Shown one piece after another: positions 19,358 to 25,896 of a stretch of DNA of 64,000 nucleotides. Under the pieces are notes generated by a model. It saw nothing but the letters and a program-made list of their open reading frames with translations, was not told the origin of the DNA and searched no databases. Source of the DNA: Martelella endophytica (GTDB lineage Bacteria; Pseudomonadota; Alphaproteobacteria; Rhizobiales; Rhizobiaceae). Position 1 is the first letter of the stretch; every line of letters starts with the position of its first letter. Made by a program: the position numbers and the translations under genes. The stretch is taken from the NCBI RefSeq assembly GCF_000960975.1, contig NZ_CP010803.1, positions 905,501 through 969,500 on the forward strand, in the 5' to 3' direction.

Positions 19358-19373
19358 GAGCGGAAGCCCGCTC
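19358..19373 (-). other. Hairpin in the narK 5' leader
   Basis: GAGCGG-N4-CCGCTC forms a six-pair stem with a four-base loop, 20 bases before the narK start. It could stabilise the 5' end of the long nar transcript; no T-run follows, so it is not a terminator. Confidence 0.35.
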
Positions 19374-19420
19374 ATTGAAAATTCTGCCTGAGAGCTAGAA
19401 GGATTGGGAGGCGCTCGAAG

Positions 19421-19434
19421 TTGACCTAAGTCAA
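19421..19434. promoter_or_regulatory. FNR/NarR-type operator upstream of narK
   Basis: TTGACCTAAGTCAA is a perfect TTGAC-N4-GTCAA palindrome. Its centre lies about 90 bases before the narK start, so a transcript starting 41.5 bases from the centre would have a leader of about 48 bases. The half-site matches that used by FNR, Dnr and NarR-type proteins, and a gene for such a protein is divergent at 19581. Confidence 0.7.
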
Positions 19435-19534
19435 GGTTGACGGGTGGCGCGCCATAAACAAGAACTGCGGGTGAAATTGCCTTCCCGCGCTGAAATCATC
19501 GTCGAATCGATATGTTGCGGATGCCCTGTCATGC

Positions 19535-19548
19535 TGATAAATTTATCA
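19535..19548. promoter_or_regulatory. Palindrome in the narR promoter region
   Basis: TGATAAATTTATCA is a perfect 14-base palindrome 33 bases before the regulator start. It is AT-rich in a GC-rich region and is related to, but not the same as, an FNR box because its arms are shifted by one base. It may be a site for autoregulation or for another regulator. Confidence 0.4.
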
Positions 19549-19580
19549 ATTGAGGACACGAAAAAAATCAAGGCAGAGTG

Positions 19581-20282
19581 ATGCGATCATCCGATTTGCC
19601 CCAGGTGCGGGCGCTCAGCCTGTTCAGCAGCATGGGCGAGGAGAATTTCGAGGCGCTGATGCAGGCGGCCTATCTGCAGACCTTCCCGCCGCAGCTCGAT
19701 CTGGTGCATGAAGGCGATCCGGCGGATTTCCTCTATGTCGTCATCGAGGGCTGCGTCGAGCTTTACGCCAATGCCAACCGCCGCGAGGCAACCATGGCGA
19801 TGGTGCATCCCGTCAGCGCCTTCATCCTGGCGGCCGTCCTGAAAGACGCCGTCTACCTGATGTCGGCGCGCACGCGGGCGCGCTCGAAAATCCTGCTGAT
19901 CCCCTCGGAAAACGTCCGCTCGATCTTCGAGCTCGACGACGCCTTCGCCCGGGCGATGGTGCTGGAGATGGCCGGCAGCTACCGTTACGTCATCAAGGAG
20001 CACAAGGGCCTCAAACTGCGCAGTTCCGTTGAACGGCTGGCGAACTCGCTTCTCCGGCAAGACCATCAATTCGGCAACGGCACCGGCGAATTCGAGCTGC
20101 CCTACGACAAGCGCACGCTGGCCTCGCTGCTCGGCATGACCCCGGAAAACCTGTCGCGCGCTTTCAATACGCTGAAACCCTACGGCGTTGAGGTCGACGG
20201 AACGAAAATCCGGCTTTCCGACATCACGTCCCTGAAAACACTCGCCAAACCGACGCCACTGATCGACGACCCGAAGACCTGA
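19581..20282 (+). CDS. narR: Crp/Fnr family regulator lacking the FNR cysteine cluster, NarR-like
   Basis: The protein has 233 residues: a cyclic-nucleotide-binding-like barrel (about 15-120, PPQLDLVHEGDPADFLYVVI) and a C-terminal winged helix with recognition segment LASLLGMTPENLSRAFNTL. Only one cysteine is seen (EGCVELY), so it cannot carry the N-terminal [4Fe-4S] cluster of FNR. Paracoccus NarR is of this cysteine-poor type and activates narKGHJI in response to nitrate or nitrite; the divergent position here supports that role. An in-frame GTG at 19578 is an alternative start; AAGG at 19570 fits the ATG better. Confidence 0.82.
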   Translation: MRSSDLPQVRALSLFSSMGEENFEALMQAAYLQTFPPQLDLVHEGDPADFLYVVIEGCVELYANANRREATMAMVHPVSAFILAAVLKDAVYLMSARTRARSKILLIPSENVRSIFELDDAFARAMVLEMAGSYRYVIKEHKGLKLRSSVERLANSLLRQDHQFGNGTGEFELPYDKRTLASLLGMTPENLSRAFNTLKPYGVEVDGTKIRLSDITSLKTLAKPTPLIDDPKT

Positions 20283-20387
20283 TCCTGTTGGTTTCACCGA
20301 ACGAGAGGTGGCCCGGGAAATTTGCACAGCGGGGATAAATGGAGTTTCTGCCTGACTTCGGTTTAGATGCCGTTAACAGGAGATACC

Positions 20388-20700
20388 ATGACGAGACGAC
20401 CGCGCCGGAACCATAGCCCGGCTTTCAAGGCGAAGGTGGCGCTTGCCGCCATCCGAGGTGAGCAGACGCTGGTGGAATTGTCCCAGCAGTTCGACGTGCA
20501 CGCCAACCGGATCAAGCAATGGAAGGATCAGCTCCTTGAGGGGGGCGACAGGCATTTTTGGCGATGAAGCGAAGGCGGAACCGGCGGGACCAACCGTCGA
20601 TGTCAAAACCCTTCATGCCAAGATTGGCGAACTGACGCTGGAGAACGATTTTTTAGCCGAAGGGCTCGGCAAGGCGGGATTGCCGGGGGACAAGAAATGA
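20388..20700 (+). pseudogene. IS3 family transposase OrfA, frameshifted
   Basis: The start MTRRPRRNHSPAFKAKVAL and the stretch QFDVHANRIKQWKDQLLEG are typical of IS3 OrfA helix-turn-helix proteins. After LLEGG the frame closes, while the continuation (ATGIFGDEAKAEPAG, then KTLHAKIGELTLENDFL) runs in another frame to 20700. One extra G in the G6 run near 20540 explains the break. AGGAG precedes the start, and the end overlaps the orfB ATG. It is unlikely to give active OrfA unless the ribosome slips at the G run. Confidence 0.85.
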
Positions 20701-21677
20701 TCGACCGCTCACATAAACTGTCGGTCGCCCGTCAGGCGGAGCTTCTCGGTTTCAGCCGTGGCAGTGTCTATCATCGGCCTCGTCCGGTCTCTGACGACGA
20801 TCTGGCTCTGATGCGCCGGCTTGATGAACCGCATCTCGACTACCCGTTTGCCGGAAGCCGGATGTTGCAAGGGCTCTTGAGGGGAGAAAGGCTGGATACC
20901 GGGCGGCTGCACGTCGCCACGCTGATGAAGAAGATGGGCATCAAGGCGATATGCCGTCACCCGAACACGTCGAAACCAACGCCAGGCCACAAAATCTATC
21001 CCTACCTCCTGCGCAAGCTGGCGGTGATCCGGCCCAATCAGGTTTGGGCAATGGATATAACCTACGTTCCGATGGCTCGCGGTTTTGTCTATCTCTGCGC
21101 CGTCGTGGACTGGTTCAGCAGGAGGGTGCTGTCGTGGCGGCTGTCGATGACGAAGCGCCAGCGCGCATGGATCGCCATGACGCTTGCACAGGAGACCCCG
21201 ATCCTGCTTTTGGATGAACCGACCACCTTTCTCGACCTCGTGCATCAGATCGAGGTGATGGAACTTGTCGGCGAGCTGGTGAACGGGAGCGGCAAGACGG
21301 TCGTCGCTGTCCTGCACGACCTCAACCAGGCCGCCCGTTACGCCGATCACATGGTCATGCTCAGCGCAGGCAAGGTGGCGGCGACCGGCCGCCCGGAGAC
21401 CGTGATGACAGAAAAGGGCATCCATACGGTTCGGTTTACGCACGACCATCATCAGCGATCCGGTCACCGGAACGCCCATGTGCATCCCCGCAGCGCGTCC
21501 GAATGTTTGACAGCGCGGACCACCACTTCCACACTGGTATTCAGCAATTCTATAGCTTTGCGGTCATCGGCCCCCAGATGCATTATCCTGTGCCTTGATG
21601 ATGTGCACTGTCCACCGCCAGATTCGCGACCAATCATGACCTTTGACCGTTTCTTGCCGGATGAAGTTCATTGGTAA
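20697..21677 (+). pseudogene. Chimeric reading frame: IS3 OrfB N-terminus joined to an ABC ATPase fragment
   Basis: Residues 1-152 are IS3 OrfB: SHKLSVARQAELLGFSRGSV, YPFAGSRMLQGLL, and the start of the catalytic core NQVWAMDITYVPMARGFVYL with the first catalytic aspartate. The second aspartate and the glutamate are missing. At residue 153 the frame runs straight into KRQRAWIAMTLAQ of an ABC transporter ATPase, and after about residue 240 it leaves that frame too. The 326-codon frame is open but cannot encode a working transposase. Confidence 0.85.
21153..21515 (+). pseudogene. FecE/FepC-type iron-siderophore ABC ATPase, 3' fragment
   Basis: The segment after the ABC signature is present: QRAWIAMTLAQETPILLLDE (Walker B), then PTTFLDL and the switch histidine in VVAVLHDLNQAARYAD. 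Walker A and the LSGGQ residues are absent. Near 21440 two bases appear to be lost, and the natural ending TIISDPVTGTPMCIP continues in another frame to a stop just after AARPNV. The order of motifs matches ferric siderophore ATPases. No permease gene is near, so this is a relic. Confidence 0.75.
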
Positions 21678-21847
21678 GCCTTTACCGACGATTGGTTTTT
21701 TTAAGCGTTATAATAAGGGGTAAAGCGCTCGATACCCTTATTATGACGCTTTGAGGTGTAAATCGGCACAAGGGTTCGACGTCGATCGGCACGATAAGTA
21801 TTTGAAATACTTAAAGCGCGTGGAGCCTGCTGCCGAGCCGAATAACA
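21516..21847. other. Non-coding scar DNA with one long hairpin
   Basis: I recognise no gene here. A minus-strand stretch (around 21585-21520, MHLGADDRKAIELLNTSVEV) reads like a protein fragment but I cannot assign it. An imperfect inverted repeat, AGCGTTATAATAAGGGGTA at 21704-21722 against TACCCTTATTATGACGCT at 21733-21750, forms a strong AT-rich stem. Confidence 0.4.
21704..21750. repeat. Imperfect inverted repeat
   Basis: The left arm (19 bases) and the right arm (18 bases) differ by one G-U-type mismatch and one bulged G, around a ten-base centre that includes AGCGCT. It is not followed by a T-run, so a terminator is doubtful; a regulator site or miniature element end is possible. Confidence 0.5.
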
Positions 21848-22000
21848 AGCAGAACCATCGCGCTTCGCCCCTTCACGCCCGACGTGGTGTTCTGCGTCTA
21901 CCTTCTCTTTCTCGCCGATATTCAGAAGTCCACCCTCGTCTGCGGTTTCACGGCCGAGCTTTTCCGGCTACGAAACAGGTACGAGCTGCCAACCGCATAG
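21848..22000 (+). pseudogene. C-terminal fragment of a LysR family regulator
   Basis: In the frame ending at the TAG at 22000 the DNA encodes SRTIALRPFTPDVVF, then YLLFLADIQKSTLVCGFTAE and LFRLRNRYELPTA. It closely matches the end of the intact LysR gene at 38685-39584 (RAIALRPFTPEVMFRVYLLF and RNRYELPTA). Similarity continues past the stop to about 22095, matching DNA to about 39680. It therefore derives from a paralogous LysR locus and is not functional. Confidence 0.8.
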
Positions 22001-22070
22001 GAAAGCGTAAAGCAGACGCTAGGGCGTCCGCTGTTGTCCAAGCACATGGTCCATTCCGATGGCTGCTTCA

Positions 22071-22090
22071 GGTCTTGATGGGATACGAAC
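22071..22090 (+). repeat. Dispersed 20-base motif, copy 1
   Basis: The motif ggtcttgatgggatacgaac is identical at 39656-39675 and recurs with small changes at 52668-52687 and 63184-63203. This copy lies 71 bases after the LysR fragment and before the first ParDE module. Confidence 0.6.
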
Positions 22091-22239
22091 TGTCGCCCCT
22101 TCATTTATCTGACCTGTATGGTACACCCATAGACATTCCAGCAAAGTTGATACTTTACATCAGGACAGACGAAGGAGAGTTGAGGTCAATTGGGAGGTAT
22201 TTGACCAGCGCAGGACATTGAGGCTGAGCTTCACTCCGC

Positions 22240-22256
22240 TTGATAATAGTTGATAA
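22240..22256 (+). promoter_or_regulatory. Direct repeat upstream of parD1, candidate autoregulatory operator
   Basis: TTGATAA occurs twice with a ten-base period (22240-22246 and 22250-22256). The same pair precedes the second ParDE copy at 52902-52918. ParD-type antitoxins repress their own promoters by binding repeats of this kind. Confidence 0.45.
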
Positions 22257-22297
22257 ATCACATATATTGTCGTCATTCCAATACGATGGAGGACCGC

Positions 22298-22564
22298 GTG
22301 ATTAGCGCCGATCTGGGAAAGCAGCTTGAGAGCTATATTCAGCAACTCGTGGAGACAGGCCGCTACGGCTCGAAAAGCGAAGTGCTGCGTGAAGGCGTGC
22401 GACTGGTCCAGGACCGCGAAACCCGGCTTGCCGCGCTGGATGCCTCGATCATGCGCGGCATCGCCGATGCGGACGCTGGCCGGACCAAGTCGGCGAGCGA
22501 CGTCTTCAACCGTCTCGACGCGAAATACAGTGCAATGGCTGACAAGTCCGAAAAATCGGCATGA
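22298..22564 (+). CDS. parD: ParD family antitoxin (copy 1)
   Basis: A short ribbon-helix-helix antitoxin with ISADLGKQLESYIQQLVETG and SKSEVLREGVRLVQDRE, followed by a toxin-wrapping tail. I prefer the GTG at 22298 because GGAGGA sits five bases before it; an ATG at 22286 would add four residues but lacks a binding site. The stop overlaps the toxin start as ATGA. It differs from copy 2 at only about four positions, so the two antitoxins probably recognise both toxins. Confidence 0.88.
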   Translation: MISADLGKQLESYIQQLVETGRYGSKSEVLREGVRLVQDRETRLAALDASIMRGIADADAGRTKSASDVFNRLDAKYSAMADKSEKSA

Positions 22565-22857
22565 TCCGTGAGTTTTCCCGAGAGGCCGAAAACGATCTTG
22601 AGCAGATCGCCGATTATATTGCTGAGCGAAACCCAAGACGCGCCCTTTCATTCCTCCGGGAACTGCGGAGCATCTGTGAGGATATTGTCTTTAATCCCGA
22701 CGCCTTCGCCCTCGTCCCGCGCTATGAACATCATCAGATCCGTCGACCCGTTCACGGCAACTACCTGATCTTCTACCGCGTTGACAGTGCAAAGGTGGTC
22801 ATCATTCACATTCTTCATGGCGCCACCTACTATGGCGCAATCCTCTTCGGCGACTGA
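22561..22857 (+). CDS. parE: ParE/RelE superfamily toxin (copy 1)
   Basis: The protein has 98 residues: MIREFSREAENDLEQIADYI, then ALSFLRELRSICEDI, VPRYEHHQIRRPVHGNYLIF and VVIIHILHGATYYGAIL, the normal ParE layout of two helices and a sheet. ParE toxins usually act on DNA gyrase. Translation is coupled to parD. Copy 2 at 53223 differs at about ten positions, including Y to D near the C-terminus, which may change activity. Confidence 0.9.
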   Translation: MIREFSREAENDLEQIADYIAERNPRRALSFLRELRSICEDIVFNPDAFALVPRYEHHQIRRPVHGNYLIFYRVDSAKVVIIHILHGATYYGAILFGD

Positions 22858-23150
22858 TAAAAAACCCGTTGAGTTGGGGTAATCTCGGGCATTGAAGCAG
22901 GACCGCGCGGCTCCGGCGTAAGTCTGAGCGTCAAAGCCTCGTTTCCGGAAGACGCCGGATCAGGCTTGCTTCAACGCGATGGCCTCAGTGATGGTGGCAG
23001 AACAATCGAGACGGAAGTCCACTTAACCAAAGACCGAAAACTGTCCAGACAAACCGAGCCAACTCTGTCAAATGTTGAGCGTCAGGCTCGCGCATCTTTT
23101 TTGCGATTTTCAGACCTGAGCTAGTCCTTCAAGAAAACGTCAAAAATCGG
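22858..23150. other. Intergenic DNA with IS right end
   Basis: The first 90 bases are also found after the second ParDE module (53517-53598). From about 22990 the DNA leads to the candidate right IS3 terminal repeat at 23041-23066. I see no gene. Confidence 0.5.
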
Positions 23151-23179
23151 TTGCCTTCATATAAGTCGTTCGATAAATG
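23151..23179 (+). promoter_or_regulatory. Candidate azt promoter
   Basis: TTGCCT (23151-23156) and TAAATG (23174-23179) are 17 bases apart. The -10 part overlaps the Zur-like operator, so a bound repressor would block polymerase. Confidence 0.4.
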
Positions 23180-23194
23180 TAATGGTATTACATT
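23176..23194. promoter_or_regulatory. Zur-like operator of the azt operon
   Basis: AATGTAATGGTATTACATT has perfect eight-base arms around a three-base centre. It resembles zinc uptake regulator boxes and sits 16 bases before the first codon of a zinc transporter operon. Zur would repress the operon when zinc is plentiful. Confidence 0.7.
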
Positions 23195-23209
23195 ACGCGC
23201 TTCCCATCT

Positions 23210-24004
23210 ATGAACGAGCCCCCTTCAATGACCGAGGCCTGCCTGACCTTTTGCGATCTGACGCTTGGATATTTCCGGCATCCCGCCGTGGACCACCTGA
23301 ACGGAATTGTCGGCAAGGGCAGCCTAACGGCGGTGGTCGGCGGCAACGGATCTGGTAAATCGACGCTGATGAAGGGCATTGTCGGGTTGCTGCGGCCGCT
23401 TGGCGGCAGTTGCGCGGTCGCGCCCGGCACGCGTCTGGCCTATCTGCCGCAGCTCTCGGAGCTCGACCGCAGCTTTCCCGCCCGGGTCGTGGACCTCGTC
23501 TCGCTGGGTCTGTGGCCGCGGCGCGGTGTTCTCGGCCGGCATCGCACCGAGGACCGGCGGGCGGTCAGCGACGCGCTGATGGCCGTAGGTCTGGAGGGCT
23601 TCGAGAAGCGTCCCGTCGACAGCCTGTCCGGCGGCCAGCTGCAAAGGGCGCTGTTTGCGCGGGTTCTGGTGCAGGACGCCGATCTCATTCTTCTGGATGA
23701 GCCGTTCAACGCGGTCGATGCGCGCACGATCACCGATCTTGTGGCGCTGATCAAGAACTGGCACGGGGAGCAGCGCACGGTCATGGTTGTCGTTCATGAC
23801 CTCGATCTTGTGCGCGAACACTTTCCCGAAGCGCTGCTGCTGGCCAGGCGGCCCATCGCCTGGGGCGATGTTCATGGCACGCTTTCGGCGGAGAACCTGC
23901 TGCGCGCCCGCCATTACAGCGAGCCCTTCGATGAACATGCGCCGTGGTGTACGCCCGATGGCGATGCAGGCCTGCGGCAGGTCTCGGGGGGAGCGCGATC
24001 ATGA
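23210..24004 (+). CDS. aztA: Zinc ABC transporter ATPase AztA
   Basis: A 264-residue ATPase with Walker A GGNGSGKST, signature LSGGQLQRALFARVL, Walker B ADLILLDEPFNAVD and switch histidine VVVHDLDL. It belongs to the metal-type (cluster 9) ABC ATPases. The order aztA, aztB, aztC, aztD matches the Paracoccus zinc uptake locus. The first ATG at 23210 was kept; a second at 23228 is possible as neither has a strong ribosome binding site. Its stop overlaps aztB. Confidence 0.88.
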   Translation: MNEPPSMTEACLTFCDLTLGYFRHPAVDHLNGIVGKGSLTAVVGGNGSGKSTLMKGIVGLLRPLGGSCAVAPGTRLAYLPQLSELDRSFPARVVDLVSLGLWPRRGVLGRHRTEDRRAVSDALMAVGLEGFEKRPVDSLSGGQLQRALFARVLVQDADLILLDEPFNAVDARTITDLVALIKNWHGEQRTVMVVVHDLDLVREHFPEALLLARRPIAWGDVHGTLSAENLLRARHYSEPFDEHAPWCTPDGDAGLRQVSGGARS

Positions 24005-24870
24005 TCTACGACGCTCTGGTGCTGCCCTTCATCGAGTTCGCCTTCATGCAGCGGGCCCTTGCCGGCGCGCTGATGCTGTCGCTCAGCGCCTGCCCGGTCG
24101 GCGTGTTCCTGATGCTGCGGCGCATGAGCCTGACCGGCGATGCGATGTCGCATGCGATCCTTCCGGGCGCGGCCGCCGGCTTTCTGCTCTATGGCCTCGA
24201 AATCGTGCCGATGACGATCGGCGGGCTTGTCGCCGGCATCTTCGTGGCGCTCGGGGCCGGCGCTATCGCCCGGCTCACCGTGCAGAAGGAAGATGCCTCG
24301 ATGGCCGCCTTCTATCTGATTTCGCTGGCGCTTGGCGTGATGATGGTGTCGCTGCGCGGCTCCAGCGTCGACCTGATGCATGTCCTGTTTGGCACGGTTC
24401 TGGCGCTGAACGACGGTGCGCTGACACTGATCGCGCTGGTCTCCGTCACCTCCATGGTTCTCGTCGGCCTGTTCTGGCGGGCGCTGGTGGCCGAATGCAT
24501 GGACCCGCTGTTCCTGCGCTCCGTCTCCCGCCTTGGCTCGCCGGTGCATTTCATCTTTCTCGGCCTCGTGGTCATCAATCTGGTGGCGGGCTTTCAGGCG
24601 CTCGGCACGCTCCTGTCCGTCGGGCTGATGGTGCTGCCGGCAGCCGCCGCCCGCTTCTGGACGCAACGCGTTTCGACCATGTGCGCGCTCGCCATCGCCA
24701 TCGGCTTTGCCTCCTCCCTCGTCGGCCTTTTGCTGTCCTATCACGCATCGCTGCCGTCCGGCCCGGCGATCATCCTGTCGGCCGGCGCGATCTATTTCGT
24801 TTCGGTCGTCGCAAGCCCGCGCGGCCTTCTTCTGTCGCGCCTGCCGAAATCGCTGCATCGCGCAGCCTGA
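24001..24870 (+). CDS. aztB: Zinc ABC transporter permease AztB
   Basis: The protein has 289 residues and about eight hydrophobic segments, with the metal-permease motif MSLTGDAMSHAILPGAAAGF near residue 42 and GFQALGTLLSVGLMVLPAAA near 200. It forms the membrane channel for Zn2+ delivered by AztC. The ATG at 24001 overlaps the aztA stop as ATGA. Confidence 0.9.
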   Translation: MIYDALVLPFIEFAFMQRALAGALMLSLSACPVGVFLMLRRMSLTGDAMSHAILPGAAAGFLLYGLEIVPMTIGGLVAGIFVALGAGAIARLTVQKEDASMAAFYLISLALGVMMVSLRGSSVDLMHVLFGTVLALNDGALTLIALVSVTSMVLVGLFWRALVAECMDPLFLRSVSRLGSPVHFIFLGLVVINLVAGFQALGTLLSVGLMVLPAAAARFWTQRVSTMCALAIAIGFASSLVGLLLSYHASLPSGPAIILSAGAIYFVSVVASPRGLLLSRLPKSLHRAA

Positions 24871-24894
24871 TCAAGCAACTTACCGGAATTCAAC

Positions 24895-25827
24895 ATGAAG
24901 ACACTGACAGCCCTTTTCACAAGCCTGATCGTCACCGCTGCATTCTGCGCGCCCGCCCATGCCGAGGACGAAAGGCTTGCCGTGGTCGCCAGCTTCTCGA
25001 TCATCGGCGACTTTGCCGAACAGGTCGGCGGCGACCGCATCACGCTTCGAACGCTGGTCGGACCGGACAGCGATGCCCATGTCTATGAGCCGCGCCCGGC
25101 CGATGCCATGGCGCTGGCGCGGGCCGATGTCACCCTCGTCAACGGCCTGCAGCTCGAAGGCTTCATGGGCCGTCTGATCGAGGCGAGCCAGACGGACGCG
25201 CCGATCACCACCGTGACCGATGGCGCCGATATCCTCAACGATCCCAATGGCGGCCATTATCACTATATCGACGGCAAGGCGATCTTCCACGCCGCGCCGA
25301 ACGATCCGCATGCCTGGCAATCGGTCAAAAATGCCAAAGTCTATGTCGAGAACATCGAAAAGGCCTTCTGCGCCGCCGATGCGGAAGGATGCCCGACATA
25401 CGAGGCCAATGCCGAGGCCTATCTCGAAAATCTGACGGCGCTCGATGCGGAAATCCGGGCCACGGTCGATGCGATCCCTGAGGATCGCCGCGTCGCCGTC
25501 GTCGCCCATAATGCGTTCCGCTATTTCGAGCACGATTACGGGATTACCTTCCTTTCGCCGCAGGGCGTTTCGACCGAGTCCGAAGCATCCGCCGCGGATG
25601 TCGCCTCGCTGATCCGTGAGATCCGGGAAAAGCGCGCGGCGGCCGTCTTTGCCGAAAACATTTCCGACGCCCGCCTCGTCGAACAGATCGCGTCCGAAGC
25701 CGGACTCGAGCTTGTGGGAACGCTCTATTCGGATGCGTTGTCTTCAGTCGACGGCCCCGCGCCGAGCTATATCGACATGATGCACTACAATGTCGAAACG
25801 CTCGCGAACGCCATCAACAACGGCTGA
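24895..25827 (+). CDS. aztC: Zinc-binding periplasmic protein AztC
   Basis: The protein has 310 residues and a signal peptide (MKTLTALFTSLIVTAAFCA, cleavage near PAHAED). It is a cluster A-I metal-binding protein: probable Zn2+ ligands are the histidines in DSDAHVYEP, NDPHAWQSV and AVVAHNAFRYF and the aspartate in LYSDALSSVD. The GGHYHYIDG loop is the histidine-rich region that can take zinc from a chaperone. It lies 24 bases after aztB. Confidence 0.93.
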   Translation: MKTLTALFTSLIVTAAFCAPAHAEDERLAVVASFSIIGDFAEQVGGDRITLRTLVGPDSDAHVYEPRPADAMALARADVTLVNGLQLEGFMGRLIEASQTDAPITTVTDGADILNDPNGGHYHYIDGKAIFHAAPNDPHAWQSVKNAKVYVENIEKAFCAADAEGCPTYEANAEAYLENLTALDAEIRATVDAIPEDRRVAVVAHNAFRYFEHDYGITFLSPQGVSTESEASAADVASLIREIREKRAAAVFAENISDARLVEQIASEAGLELVGTLYSDALSSVDGPAPSYIDMMHYNVETLANAINNG

Positions 25828-25834
25828 CACCCAT

Positions 25835-25866
25835 AAAAAGGGCGAGGCCGAACCTTGCCCATTTTT
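25835..25866 (+). terminator. Hairpin with T-run between aztC and aztD
   Basis: GGGCGAGG and CCTTGCCC pair with one G-U around a five-base loop, flanked by AAAAA before and ATTTTT after. It probably stops part of the transcription, so aztD may be made at a different level from aztABC or from its own promoter. Confidence 0.65.
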
Positions 25867-25896
25867 GTTACGTTATACCATAAAGGAGAGACGAAT

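Larger units (their letters stand above)
20304..23066. mobile_element. IS3-type ends enclosing a degraded composite region
   Basis: The 26 bases at 20304-20329 and the reverse complement of 23041-23066 match at 18 of 26 positions, both beginning AGAG and ending ACAG, as terminal inverted repeats would. Just inside the left end are an IS3 orfA and the 5' part of orfB. The rest of the transposase is missing; instead there is an ABC ATPase fragment, a LysR fragment and a ParDE module. I infer an IS3 element broken by later insertion and deletion. No clear target duplication is visible. Confidence 0.5.

Noticed and set aside
13147..19398. A 2083-codon open frame on the plus strand across narG and narK
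   Set aside because: It is antisense to two certain genes, is arginine- and histidine-rich with no domain pattern, and follows from the codon bias of high-GC genes.
21751..22221. A 156-codon plus-strand frame over the LysR fragment
   Set aside because: It is not in the LysR frame; the matching frame ends at 22000 and corresponds to the intact gene at 38685.
23787..25088. A 433-codon plus-strand frame across aztA, aztB and aztC in another frame
   Set aside because: It is arginine-rich and spans three real genes in a different frame.
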